Shown here: piece by piece, positions 28,698 to 37,335 of the stretch
How positions within the stretch are numbered: the stretch's first letter is position 1
How the letters are laid out: each line of letters opens with the position of its first letter
Source: Firmicutes bacterium HGW-Firmicutes-15
GTDB taxonomy: Bacteria; Bacillota; Syntrophomonadia; Syntrophomonadales; Syntrophomonadaceae
Direction: 5' to 3'
DNA length: 61,132 nt
Assembly: GCA_002840245.1 (NCBI GenBank)
Contig: PHAA01000021.1
Location: 1-61,132 of the forward strand
Translations under genes and position numbers: made by a program
Notes under the pieces: generated by a model
Told to the model about the DNA's origin: nothing
The model's database searches: none
Seen by the model: only the letters and a program-made list of their open reading frames with translations

Positions 28698-29487
28698 CTA
28701 TAATAGGCTGAATCTGCTGGATGCTGTCCTTAAGCGGATGGCTCCAGTAGTAGTGGCGTATTCAGGGGGGTTGGATAGTTCTTTCCTTCTATGGGCTTGC
28801 TCACAAGCATTACCTGCTAACCAAATTCAGGCGGTAACTTTTCATTCGGCTGCTACTCCGATCAGAGAAATAGAGGCCGCAGAATTAACTGCGTCTTTTC
28901 TAAATGTAAAACATAATATCTATCCGGGACCTGAGATGAAAAGCGAAGAATTTCTAGCTAATGACCTTTTGCGCTGTTATTATTGTAAGCGTGAGAGGTT
29001 TGCTTTTTTATTGTCCCTAAAGGCTGAATTTGCGGGAACCAGGTTTATCGAGGGTTCGGTAGTAGATGACCTGGATGACTTTAGGCCTGGGATGAGGGCT
29101 CTAAAAGAAGCCGGAATAGATAGCCCCCTATTGGAAGCCGGTATTAGTAAAGAAGATATAAACATTATAGCAGGGGATTATTATCTTCCTTTTGCCGGAA
29201 AAAAAACGGAATCCTGCCTGGCTACCAGGATAAAAACTGGACACCGAATTGAGACTTTGATATTGGAACAAGTACAGGTTGCGGAAGATGCTATACATGA
29301 ACTGGGCTTCCAGCTTGTCAGAGTCAGATGGCACGCCGGTGAAGCTCGCTTGGAGTTTGACCAGGGAGATTTAGAAAGGGCATTTGTATTGAGACGGGAA
29401 ATCACTCGGCGCGTAAAAGAATGTGGATTTAGTATTGTGTCTCTGGATTTTGAGGGATATAAAACCGCGAGAAAAGAGAAGATTTAA
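28678..29487 (+). CDS. larE: Pyridinium-3,5-bisthiocarboxylate mononucleotide sulfur transferase LarE
   Basis: PP-loop enzyme that adds sulfur to the nickel-pincer (NPN) cofactor precursor made by LarB. The 269 residues show the ATP loop AYSGGLDSS and a cysteine trio: C100 and C103 in RCYYCKRE and C180 in ESCLATRI. LarE proteins with three conserved Cys are thought to carry a [4Fe-4S] cluster for catalytic sulfur transfer instead of sacrificing one Cys. ATG at 28678 follows CCGGAG; the upstream TTG at 28663 lies in korC. larB follows directly; larC (nickel insertion) is not in the window. Confidence 0.88.
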   Translation: MPKKTGSYNRLNLLDAVLKRMAPVVVAYSGGLDSSFLLWACSQALPANQIQAVTFHSAATPIREIEAAELTASFLNVKHNIYPGPEMKSEEFLANDLLRCYYCKRERFAFLLSLKAEFAGTRFIEGSVVDDLDDFRPGMRALKEAGIDSPLLEAGISKEDINIIAGDYYLPFAGKKTESCLATRIKTGHRIETLILEQVQVAEDAIHELGFQLVRVRWHAGEARLEFDQGDLERAFVLRREITRRVKECGFSIVSLDFEGYKTARKEKI

Positions 29488-30240
29488 ATGAATGAGAAGC
29501 AGCTGTACGGGATTCTGAATGAGGTCAAAAATGGGCAGTTAGAAATAGAAGATGCCTATCAAGCCTTGAAAATACTGCCCTATGAGGATTTGGGATTTGC
29601 TAAGCTTGATCATCACCGGGCCATCAGGGATAATTTCCCGGAAGTGATTTATTGCGAAGGTAAAACCAGGGATCAAATCATGGCAATCTTCCAACGTTTA
29701 GCAGTACAAAATGACAATATAATAGGTACTCGGGCTGGGACAGAAGTGTTTGAGGCTGTAAAAACCGTGATTGCCGATATTAAATACAACCCCATGGCGC
29801 GCTTACTATATATACAACGTTCTGCGCTGCCCCCATTAGGGAAAGTCGCTGTGATTACGGCTGGAACGGCTGATGTGCCGGTTGCGGAAGAAGCAGCCTT
29901 ATGCATTGAAGTAATGGGAGGTCAAGCTGACCGCATTTACGATGTGGGAGTAGCAGGTATCCATAGATTACTCGATAAAATCCAGCAGATTAACCAGGCC
30001 CAGGTAATTATCGTGGTGGCTGGTATGGAAGGAGCCCTCGCCAGCGTGGTTGGAGGTTTAAGCAATCAGCCGGTAATTGCGGTACCTACCAGCGTAGGCT
30101 ACGGAGCAAGTTTTAACGGATTGGCAGCATTACTGGCTATGCTGAACAGTTGTGCCAGTGGGGTGGGAGTAGTCAATATTGACAATGGTTATGGAGCGGC
30201 GGCCCTGGCTATTTCCATTTTAAGGCTCACGAAAAAATAA
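29488..30240 (+). CDS. larB: Pyridinium-3,5-biscarboxylate mononucleotide synthase LarB
   Basis: Carboxylates nicotinic acid adenine dinucleotide and hydrolyses it, the first step of NPN nickel-pincer cofactor synthesis. The 250 residues have a PurE-like C-terminal domain: VITAGTADVPVAEEAALC, YDVGVAGIHRLL, VVAGMEGALASVVGGL and PTSVGYGASFNGLAALLAMLNS. The start directly abuts the larE stop. The substrate enzyme (a LarA-type racemase) is not adjacent. Confidence 0.92.
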   Translation: MNEKQLYGILNEVKNGQLEIEDAYQALKILPYEDLGFAKLDHHRAIRDNFPEVIYCEGKTRDQIMAIFQRLAVQNDNIIGTRAGTEVFEAVKTVIADIKYNPMARLLYIQRSALPPLGKVAVITAGTADVPVAEEAALCIEVMGGQADRIYDVGVAGIHRLLDKIQQINQAQVIIVVAGMEGALASVVGGLSNQPVIAVPTSVGYGASFNGLAALLAMLNSCASGVGVVNIDNGYGAAALAISILRLTKK

Positions 30241-30274
30241 GCTCGTAAATACATTTCATGGATAAAGGCCATAA

Positions 30275-30313
30275 CTCAGGCATAAGATAGAAAGAAATTA
30301 AGCCTGAGGGGAT
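30275..30313 (+). promoter_or_regulatory. Hairpin overlapping a ribosome binding site
   Basis: CTCAGGC (30275-30281) pairs perfectly with GCCTGAG (30302-30308). The right arm runs into the purine-rich site GAGGGGAT (30306-30313) of the next gene, so the fold could hide it. Confidence 0.45.
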
Positions 30314-30316
30314 GGT

Positions 30317-30805
30317 ATTATCAAAAACTTTGTAAATCGGGTGGAAAAAAATCTAATACGATTGGCTGTCTTAAGCCTTTTAATTGTGGTTACGGTTCAG
30401 GGACTAATGACAGCTGACCCAATACGCTTTTATCTTAGCTGGGGTGAACGAATGGAAGGTCAGAAACTAGAGCTTCCAGTCAGCTACCAAGAGCAAGATA
30501 GCCCCTCAGTAGTTGGGGAGATCAAATCACCGCAAACTAAACTAGCCATTGCTGTAGAAAAGTTCTCATCTTTGCCCAGAGCCAAGATATTAATAAATGG
30601 ACAGGAAAAATATAGTTTTACAGAACGAGAGGTTACACTGGATATTAATGCTGGTGACACGGTGGAGATAGATTCTACCGCTTACAATTTTCCTATAGAT
30701 TATAAAATTGTGTCCGTTTCTTCGAACCTCGCTTATCCTGGCTCAAAACAAATTTTTACCGCCAATCAAACCATAGTAATGATAGGCAAAATTATAGTAA
30801 AATAA
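30317..30805 (+). CDS. Unknown N-terminally anchored protein
   Basis: A protein with one N-terminal membrane segment (LAVLSLLIVVTVQGLM) followed by TADPIRFYLSWGERMEG and an extracytoplasmic beta-rich domain with a DINAGDTVEI turn. I do not recognise the family. The first canonical start is GTG at 30341 (154 residues) but no ribosome site precedes it. The frame stays open upstream through IIKNFVNR, and GAGGGGAT lies just before ATT at 30317 (or ATC at 30320). I therefore suspect a rare AUU/AUC start giving about 162 residues. Confidence 0.6.
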   Translation: MIKNFVNRVEKNLIRLAVLSLLIVVTVQGLMTADPIRFYLSWGERMEGQKLELPVSYQEQDSPSVVGEIKSPQTKLAIAVEKFSSLPRAKILINGQEKYSFTEREVTLDINAGDTVEIDSTAYNFPIDYKIVSVSSNLAYPGSKQIFTANQTIVMIGKIIVK

Positions 30806-30832
30806 GAATATGAAATGCGAGGTGGTATGGTA

Positions 30833-31249
30833 GTGGAAGTAGGAAGTAAAATGGTAGCTACAGCAGCTATTAAAATGGCACTTTCTTTATCCCGACCAGA
30901 AGAAATAGCTATGAAAAAGTCATTGTTTGAGCAATACGGGATTAAAGCGGTGGCCGTTGATTACGGAGGTGAATTTATCGCCTCCGTAGCCAAAATTGTA
31001 GAAAGGGCGGTGGTTGCCTCCAAACGGGAAGGGGTTATAAAGGATACGCACCCGGATGAAGGGGCTGTGGCTGGAGCAGCTCGTGAGGCTCTTGCCCAGA
31101 TAATGCCCAAGGCAATCGGTCTTAACGTTGGTGGTAAAATAGGAGTGGCTCGTTTCAAGGATCACATAAGCGTAGCGATTTTCTTTGGAATAGGCTTGCT
31201 TCATCTTGATGAGGTTTCTATCGGTCTTGGACACCGGGCTGTACCATAA
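30833..31249 (+). CDS. HutP-family protein
   Basis: A 138-residue protein whose end (GGKIGVARF, HLDEVSIGLGHRAVP) and middle (KREGVIKDTHPDEGAVAGAAREAL) resemble HutP, the L-histidine- and Mg-dependent RNA antiterminator of the Bacillus hut operon. GTG at 30833 is best placed behind GAGGTGGT (30819-30826); ATG at 30815 and 30827 are alternatives. No histidine-utilisation gene lies nearby; instead aroH follows after 24 nt. It may be an RNA-binding regulator with a different ligand. Confidence 0.7.
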   Translation: MEVGSKMVATAAIKMALSLSRPEEIAMKKSLFEQYGIKAVAVDYGGEFIASVAKIVERAVVASKREGVIKDTHPDEGAVAGAAREALAQIMPKAIGLNVGGKIGVARFKDHISVAIFFGIGLLHLDEVSIGLGHRAVP

Positions 31250-31273
31250 AGGAAAGAAAGGTAGGATGGTAGA

Positions 31274-31651
31274 ATGGTAGTTAGGGGAATTAGAGGAGCT
31301 ATAACGGTAAAAGAGGATAAAGCAACAGAAATATTTGAGGCAACAGCTGAAGTCTTAAAGGAAATTATTAAACAAAATGAACTAAACTTACAGGATATTG
31401 CTAGCATTATATTTACGACCACCGCGGATATTAAATCCGCTTTTCCTGCGGAAGCTGCACGCTCCATGGGCTTACACCTGGTCCCATTATTATGTTCCCA
31501 GGAGATTGAGGTGCAAGGTTCAATCCCACTTTGTATACGGATACTTTTTCATGTTAACACCAACAGAAGGCAGGAAGAGATATGCCATGTTTTTCTGCGA
31601 GATGCTGCCAGATTACGGGAAGACTTGAAAAAGGTAAATGTTGTAGAGTAA
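31274..31651 (+). CDS. aroH: Chorismate mutase, AroH class
   Basis: Converts chorismate to prephenate for Phe and Tyr synthesis. The 125 residues match the trimeric AroH fold: VRGIRGAITVKEDK with the active-site Arg near the N-terminus, IIFTTTADIKSAFPAEAAR, and CIRILFHVNT with Arg near residue 90. It is adjacent to the HutP-like gene, not to other aro genes; aroF is at 36346. ATG at 31274 lies a short distance behind a GGAAAGAAAGG stretch. Confidence 0.93.
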   Translation: MVVRGIRGAITVKEDKATEIFEATAEVLKEIIKQNELNLQDIASIIFTTTADIKSAFPAEAARSMGLHLVPLLCSQEIEVQGSIPLCIRILFHVNTNRRQEEICHVFLRDAARLREDLKKVNVVE

Positions 31652-31681
31652 GGGCTTGTAATGAAAAGGTAAATATTTTAC

Positions 31682-31715
31682 AAAACGCCGCGGTTCACCC
31701 CGGCGTTTTTGTTTG
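31682..31715. terminator. Terminator after aroH
   Basis: AAAACGCCG and CGGCGTTTTT form a stem around a GC-rich loop, with a T-rich tail, between convergent genes. Confidence 0.85.
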
Positions 31716-31811
31716 CATACTCCAATATACCCGAAGGACAAATTGCCAAAGTATAGAAGAATCTATATTGCTTAAAGTTATTGGCATATAAGTTTACGGC
31801 TATTGTAGCAA

Positions 31812-32960
31812 TCATGATTTAGTCCACTCCTGGTATTTGCTATTAATGAAAGCCTGAACATCTGCCTTAAATCTTAGGCTATTAAAGCGTTCGGCATTGT
31901 GCCTGATAACCAGTGGGTTAAAGTTGCCTTCCCAGTCTAAAAATTGTCCAATAGCACATTCTAATTGGGAAACGGTTTGTTCAAAGAAGAATATACCGGT
32001 AGCCTGATCCCAGTTGTTTCCGTTGGCGGGAATAACCGTTTCGGTTACGCCTCCTCGGCCAAATGCAATTACTGGAGTACCACAAGCTTGAGCCTCTACC
32101 GGAGTGATTCCGAAATCCTCATCGGCGGCAAAGATTAGAGCCCTGGCCCGGCCCATAATTTCTGCCAGTTCTGATCCGGTTCTGTAGCCCATAATTTCCA
32201 CGTTTTTTCCTGATAGGCGATGACAACGGTTCAGTTGTGGGCCATCACCAACCACCTTCAACTCATTTCCGGTTCGGTTAAATGTCTCAATTACCAATTC
32301 AGCTTGTTTATAAGGTACCAGGCGGGAGACAAAGAGAAAATAGTTCTCCTTTTTCTCCAGCAATGGAAATATTTCTAGGTCTACCGGTGGATAAATAACC
32401 GTTGCTTCACGACGGTAAGCCCTCCATATACGTCGAGCAGTGTAATGGGAATTGGCGATGAAATAATCCACGCGGTTAGATGACTGTATATCCCACATAC
32501 GCAGGTAATGTAAGACCATTCGCGCTATGGTAGATTTAAGTCCCCGGGTAAGTGAGTTCTCCTGTAGGTAACGGTGGGTTAAATCCCAAGCATAGCGTAC
32601 CGGCGTATGGCAGTAACAGATATGCAGTTGATCTGCCCGGGTCAACACTCCTTTGGCTACACAGTGACTACTGGACAATATTAAATCATAGTCGGATAAA
32701 TCTAACTGCTCAATGGCATAGGGAAACAGAGGTAAAAAATTTCGGTACCTCTCCAGAATGGTTTTCTTCCCCTGCAGAAAGGAAGCTTGTACTTCTTCCT
32801 GTGCGAAGCCTAGCTTTCTGATCTCCTTGTCATTATAAAAGAGAGTATATAGAGGAGCCTTGGGATAGAGTTCATGGAAAACAGCCAGACACCTTTCCGC
32901 TCCACCCGGGGTTACTACCCAATCATGCACCAGAGCTGCTCGCATATATTTATCACTCAT
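31812..32960 (-). CDS. Glycosyltransferase family 4
   Basis: A 382-residue GT-B enzyme that transfers a sugar from a nucleotide-activated donor, probably in surface polysaccharide assembly. N-terminal RAALVHDWVVTPGGAERCL is the acceptor-side motif. The C-terminal half has FVSRLVPYKQAELVIETF and the donor-binding EDFGITPVEAQACGTPVIAFGRGG. ATG at 32960 overlaps the stop of the next - strand gene (ATGA), which decides the start. It ends the three-gene glycan cluster. Confidence 0.92.
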   Translation of the reverse strand: MSDKYMRAALVHDWVVTPGGAERCLAVFHELYPKAPLYTLFYNDKEIRKLGFAQEEVQASFLQGKKTILERYRNFLPLFPYAIEQLDLSDYDLILSSSHCVAKGVLTRADQLHICYCHTPVRYAWDLTHRYLQENSLTRGLKSTIARMVLHYLRMWDIQSSNRVDYFIANSHYTARRIWRAYRREATVIYPPVDLEIFPLLEKKENYFLFVSRLVPYKQAELVIETFNRTGNELKVVGDGPQLNRCHRLSGKNVEIMGYRTGSELAEIMGRARALIFAADEDFGITPVEAQACGTPVIAFGRGGVTETVIPANGNNWDQATGIFFFEQTVSQLECAIGQFLDWEGNFNPLVIRHNAERFNSLRFKADVQAFINSKYQEWTKS

Positions 32961-33799
32961 CCTTTTCTCCAACCATATAACCTTCCCCGGAAACATTCCC
33001 GGTAGTAGGTCACTAGAGCCCAATCTGCCCTACTCAAAGCTAATAAGCCTCCCCCTATGGATCGAATTAAATAATAGAGGAAAAACCAGAGTGGATAATT
33101 ATGCTTCCGCAAGACCTTGCCCATGCCGCACCCATAGGAGTAAGCACGAACCAGAAGTTTTTCCTGGGCATATTTCAGGGGATTGGGATGATAAAGAATC
33201 AATGTAGGATCATAGAATATCCTACAGCCATCATTCAACAGTCTTATCAAGTAGTCAGTCTCTTCCCCTGATCCCCAGGGACTATCAGCGCCGACACCTA
33301 GCTGTTCATCAAATCCTCCAGAAGCCATCATTATATGGCTCTTAAAAAACATTGTAGAGGTAACCCCTCTGCGCCAGGCATTATATTTGGTAACAGCTCC
33401 AGCACGATTGTCAAAACGAAGCATTACTGTGTTGCCTTCTATTCCCACGGTTCGCCCAATGAAACCGTCCCATTCCGGGCAACGATTAAAAAAGTCCAAA
33501 ACATTTTTAAGTAAATCAGTGGGATACCAACAGTCATCATCTGGAAATCCAATAATTTCTCCACTGGCATGTTTTAAACCTAGATTACGGGCTCGGGAAG
33601 CACCGCGTTTTTTCGATTTAATATGTATTAGTGGAAATGAATCAAAATATGGAGCCAGTATCGGCAGCAGGCTATCATCGTTGTTCTGGTCAACCACGAT
33701 CAATTGAAAATCTCGGTAACTCTGTTGGTTCAGATGGAACAAAAACGTCCGCAGTTCATCCGTTCTATTCACCGTAGCCAGGACTAAAGAAAACATCAC
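32957..33799 (-). CDS. Glycosyltransferase family 2
   Basis: A 280-residue GT-A enzyme. LVLATVNRTDELRTFLFHL starts the nucleotide-binding fold, ARNLGLKHASGEIIGFPDDDCW holds the metal-binding DDD motif, and GSGEETDYLIRLL is the ED acceptor motif. The C-terminus (LWFFLYYLIRSIGGGLL) is hydrophobic and may associate with the membrane. Co-transcribed with the GT4 gene and the O-antigen-ligase-like gene. Confidence 0.92.
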   Translation of the reverse strand: MMFSLVLATVNRTDELRTFLFHLNQQSYRDFQLIVVDQNNDDSLLPILAPYFDSFPLIHIKSKKRGASRARNLGLKHASGEIIGFPDDDCWYPTDLLKNVLDFFNRCPEWDGFIGRTVGIEGNTVMLRFDNRAGAVTKYNAWRRGVTSTMFFKSHIMMASGGFDEQLGVGADSPWGSGEETDYLIRLLNDGCRIFYDPTLILYHPNPLKYAQEKLLVRAYSYGCGMGKVLRKHNYPLWFFLYYLIRSIGGGLLALSRADWALVTYYRECFRGRLYGWRKG

Positions 33800-33851
33800 A
33801 ACTAAGCTCTCCCTCTTAAAATATTTACTACCTTGGGTTATATAAAAGTAA

Positions 33852-35096
33852 TTACAAAATCCGTCTGATTATCCAGGGCTCTATACGACTGTTATCTTTT
33901 TTATTTTGGTTCAAGGCCAGTCCAGCTACGAAAAACCAGTTAATCAAGGTGGGGGGCTGTAAAAAGGGTGAATCTATCAGGAATTGGCAAAAGCCTGCTA
34001 ACAATCCCAGGGCGATAATCTGGTTTGCTTCGGAGCGAAAACTGGCTTGGTACATCGTCACCAAAAAAAGAAGGACAAACAGGGTCATGGCAATAAATCC
34101 ATACAACATAGCAACTGCTAAAAAACCTTCCACCGGAAAATCAGCGCTCCTATCCCAACCTAATGTGAAAATCTGGAGTCGTGAGGACCATGCCTGTTGG
34201 CTTGTCTCTTTTAGAGCTTCTTTCCATTGCATAGTTCTTCCCGAGGCAGTTGGGTCTTGCTTGGTTTGTAAAACATAGCGATCCAGCATATAGTCATACG
34301 GAGGTGAATCTGGTTTAACCTGGCCTATAGCCATAAAAACCAAAACGATGCATCCACTCCACATTAGCAAATCCTTCAGACCGTTTCCTCTTTGCCATAG
34401 CACATATACTATGCAAATTATAATCCAAATCAGAGCAAAGGGATAAAGCGCGCTTCTTGCTCCGCTTAACAGCAGGCCCACGAAACCTGTCACCAGTGCA
34501 GAAAAACGCAGCCATCGGTCAGATAATTCTATGGATCTCCAAGATAAAAGCAGGGGAATAGCGAGGATATAGAAGGCCGCGGCCAGATTACCATTCTGGT
34601 ATGTAGCAGGCCACTTTACATATTTTGGGGTCTGCGCTACCCAAATGGCAATAGGCTTGTTGTTCCAGGAATCACCCAGGGCTAGGTTCAAACCATTTAT
34701 GGTCGTTTCCTCAATACCAAAAAGGTATTGAATTATGGCATAAATACCAGCTATAAGCAATGCTAAGCCAGCTATTTGATAGGCTCTGCGGGAATTAGTA
34801 AGGGTGAGTCCTAGTAAGATAGCCAAGGGTGATCCAATAAGCACTGCTGTCATGGCTAGATGTCGGGGACCTATTTGATGGATATTAAATGCTAAACTCA
34901 GAAATACCATCAGTACGAAGAGCAGGTAAACCTTCCAAAAGAGAGGTGGTATTTCGTTTGCTGAGCGGTGATCTCTAATAAGAATATACAGCAAAGACAG
35001 CGCGAAGAATATCGTTGCTGCCGTAACTGGAATGGAATGAACCAAAACACCCGCTTTGGGGAATGCCATGTTTAGAAACTGTGCTATGTAGGTCAT
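33852..35096 (-). CDS. O-antigen ligase (WaaL/Wzy-like) family membrane protein
   Basis: A 414-residue polytopic membrane protein with about ten or more hydrophobic helices and one large extracytoplasmic loop (about residues 270-320, GRTMQWKEALKETSQQ), the layout of O-antigen ligases and polymerases. The motif GFVGLLLSGARSALYPFALIW fits the family's Arg-containing segment. It is first in the - strand glycan operon, so polymerisation or ligation of a surface glycan is the likely role. Confidence 0.85.
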   Translation of the reverse strand: MTYIAQFLNMAFPKAGVLVHSIPVTAATIFFALSLLYILIRDHRSANEIPPLFWKVYLLFVLMVFLSLAFNIHQIGPRHLAMTAVLIGSPLAILLGLTLTNSRRAYQIAGLALLIAGIYAIIQYLFGIEETTINGLNLALGDSWNNKPIAIWVAQTPKYVKWPATYQNGNLAAAFYILAIPLLLSWRSIELSDRWLRFSALVTGFVGLLLSGARSALYPFALIWIIICIVYVLWQRGNGLKDLLMWSGCIVLVFMAIGQVKPDSPPYDYMLDRYVLQTKQDPTASGRTMQWKEALKETSQQAWSSRLQIFTLGWDRSADFPVEGFLAVAMLYGFIAMTLFVLLFLVTMYQASFRSEANQIIALGLLAGFCQFLIDSPFLQPPTLINWFFVAGLALNQNKKDNSRIEPWIIRRIL

Positions 35097-35411
35097 TGGC
35101 TAATATACTCCTTTTTATTATCACTAAACATATTAAAGTTGAGTTATAAACAATGCTGTTATAAGCATAGGCAAAGCAAGTATCTTCTAATAAGACCTTC
35201 TTTTTCAGGATTACCGGTATGGTTCTCCATAATATAGTGGTACCTAGGCGCAGGGAACGATTAAGTGCTACCAGCTTTCCAATTGTAGCTGCCCGCCAGC
35301 AGGAACTCCGGTAAGAACCGGAACTCCTGGCTTATTTAAAAATTAAACATAAGTATATAAATAGGTTTCTAGCATCGGATATATGAATTAGAATTTTCCA
35401 TAATACCCTGA
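35097..35411. other. 315-nt intergenic region with an imperfect hairpin
   Basis: A GC-rich imperfect inverted repeat (GCCAG...CCGGT/ACCGG...CTGGC, about 35294-35333) is present. No strong T-tract follows on either strand, so terminator function is unclear. No gene was seen. Confidence 0.4.
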
Positions 35412-36248
35412 CTACCTTGAGAAATAGTTTAATTCATAAATGTCGGTTCTCCTGTGCTTTAGGAGAGGTAATTCCCGGCGCACTTTATCGACCATAGTCC
35501 AATCCAGTTCGGCATAGATAATTTCTTCACCGGAACCGCCCTCGCTTATTACCGTTCCCCAGGGGTCTACCACCAGAGAATGTCCCCAAGCCTGATAATT
35601 TGCTTTGGGATTAAGAGCCGGAGAGGCAGCGACTACAAACAATTGGTTGTCAACAGCTCTAGTTCTCATAAGCAAATCCCAGTGAGCAGGGCCGGTAGTA
35701 TGATTAAATGCAGCGGGAATGACCAGCATTTGCGCTCCTTCTAAGGCTGCCATCCGGGCCAGTTCTGGAAACCTAATGTCATAGCAGATTAGTACCGCCA
35801 AAACTAGCCCATGATATCGGATTAGCTGCAATCCATCACCAGCGGTGAAGACATCGGATTCTTTAAAATATAACTGTCCGGGAATATCTACATCAAATAG
35901 GTGCATCTTACGGTGTTTGCCAATGACATCGCCCTGCTCATCAAAGGTATAACTGCAGTTATATATTCGCCCTTCTGCATCTTTTTCAGGAATTGACCCG
36001 CCAACTAAGACAATACTATTCTTACGGGCCAGGCCTGATAAAAAACCTGTGCTCGGTCCGGGAAAAGATTCTGCGTAGTCAGCTAGGAGATCGGTCTGGT
36101 AAGGTGCATTAAACATTTCCGGCAGTATAACCATCTGTGCTCCACTACTGGAAGCCGTATTAACCATATCTCCAGCTTTATTTAGATTATCATCTTTGCA
36201 GTTAGAAACCTGTATTTGGCAGATGGCAAGCTTCAATTTCTCACGCAT
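35412..36248 (-). CDS. Carbon-nitrogen hydrolase (nitrilase superfamily, omega-amidase-like)
   Basis: A 278-residue amidase. The catalytic triad is visible: E44 in ILPEMFNAPYQ, K114 in KHRKMHLFDVD and C155 in VLICYDIRFPEL. The FDVDIPG and RFPEL signatures are those of Nit2-like omega-amidases, which hydrolyse 2-oxoglutaramate or 2-oxosuccinamate, and are also found in deaminated-glutathione amidases. AGGAGAAA precedes the ATG. It is divergent from aroF with only 97 nt between. Confidence 0.88.
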   Translation of the reverse strand: MREKLKLAICQIQVSNCKDDNLNKAGDMVNTASSSGAQMVILPEMFNAPYQTDLLADYAESFPGPSTGFLSGLARKNSIVLVGGSIPEKDAEGRIYNCSYTFDEQGDVIGKHRKMHLFDVDIPGQLYFKESDVFTAGDGLQLIRYHGLVLAVLICYDIRFPELARMAALEGAQMLVIPAAFNHTTGPAHWDLLMRTRAVDNQLFVVAASPALNPKANYQAWGHSLVVDPWGTVISEGGSGEEIIYAELDWTMVDKVRRELPLLKHRRTDIYELNYFSR

Positions 36249-36293
36249 ATATTTCTCCTTTCGATAATCTTTGGTATTTTTAAGTTTAGCTCA

Positions 36294-36302
36294 TGTTATA
36301 CT
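36294..36302 (+). promoter_or_regulatory. Extended -10 promoter of aroF
   Basis: TGTTATACT provides an extended -10 (TGn before TATACT, 36297-36302) 43 nt upstream of aroF. No good -35 is present, as often with extended -10 promoters. Confidence 0.4.
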
Positions 36303-36345
36303 AATTGCAAATATTCTTTAATGGCTAATTTGTGGGGGATTATTA

Positions 36346-37179
36346 ATGAAACCGTTTAAACTGGCTTCTCGGAGCGATACAAACAAAGATACTTTGGTAG
36401 CCATACCTATGCCGGAGCGAACTCTTTTCATAGGACAAGGGTATTGTACAATTATCGCCGGGCCATGTGCGGTCGAGGGCAGAGATTCTTATCTGGAAAC
36501 TGCTCTCTTTCTAAAAAATATTGGCGCGCATATATTAAGGGGCGGTATTTTTAAGCCTCGAACTTCGCCCTATTCTTTTAAAGGGCTGGGTCGAGAAGGA
36601 CTTGCGATTATGGTGGAGGCTCGCGATTTAACCGGGTTACCACTGGTGAGCGAGATTATGGATGTTAGAGATTTGGATTACCTGTATGAGGAAGTTGACA
36701 TCCTGCAGGTGGGTAGCCGCAATATGCAAAATTTTACCCTGCTGGAAGAGTTAGGCAAGCTGAAGAAACCGGTGCTTCTTAAAAGAGGACTGTCCGCCAC
36801 TATTGAGGAATGGCTCTTGGCGGCTGAATATATTCTTAATGGTGGGAACCCCAACGTTATTTTATGCGAGAGAGGTATTCGTACATTTGAGACCTATACC
36901 CGCAATACGGTTGATATTGGGGCAGTACCGTTGATTAAGCATTTATCACATCTGCCCATTTTGGTGGATCCCAGCCATGCAACGGGGAAATGGAAAATGG
37001 TGGTTCCGGTAGCGAAAGCCGCCATTGCGGCCGGGGCAGATGGGGTGATGGTTGAGGTACACCCGGATCCCGATAGAGCGCTCTCAGACGGAAAACAATC
37101 CTTAACTCCTGATAATTTCCGTAAACTTTATGAGGAAATAGAGAAGCTAGCCGCGCTGGACAATAAGGTTATACTTTAG
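36346..37179 (+). CDS. aroF: 3-deoxy-7-phosphoheptulonate synthase (DAHP synthase)
   Basis: Condenses erythrose-4-phosphate and PEP, the first step of the shikimate pathway. The 277 residues are the short type I-beta form, lacking an ACT or chorismate-mutase domain: CTIIAGPCAVEGRDSYLETA, GGIFKPRTSPYSFKGLG, QVGSRNMQNF, LKRGLSATIEEWL and VDPSHATGKWKMV. The lack of a regulatory domain suggests little feedback control by the enzyme itself. Confidence 0.95.
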   Translation: MKPFKLASRSDTNKDTLVAIPMPERTLFIGQGYCTIIAGPCAVEGRDSYLETALFLKNIGAHILRGGIFKPRTSPYSFKGLGREGLAIMVEARDLTGLPLVSEIMDVRDLDYLYEEVDILQVGSRNMQNFTLLEELGKLKKPVLLKRGLSATIEEWLLAAEYILNGGNPNVILCERGIRTFETYTRNTVDIGAVPLIKHLSHLPILVDPSHATGKWKMVVPVAKAAIAAGADGVMVEVHPDPDRALSDGKQSLTPDNFRKLYEEIEKLAALDNKVIL

Positions 37180-37335
37180 AATAGGACTTACTAACCATCT
37201 GTAAACTGGTACCCTTACTTGCTCAATATGCGCGATAATATACGCCGAAAAAAGGTATTTAAGTTGAAAATCTTAATTCCGCACTGATTCATATCCGGAG
37301 TGCAATTAGAAATATAGGAATTATGGGGGGAACAT

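Noticed and set aside
35294-35333. Terminator between the amidase and glycan genes
   Set aside because: The stem is imperfect and no T-tract follows on the - strand; kept only as an unexplained hairpin.
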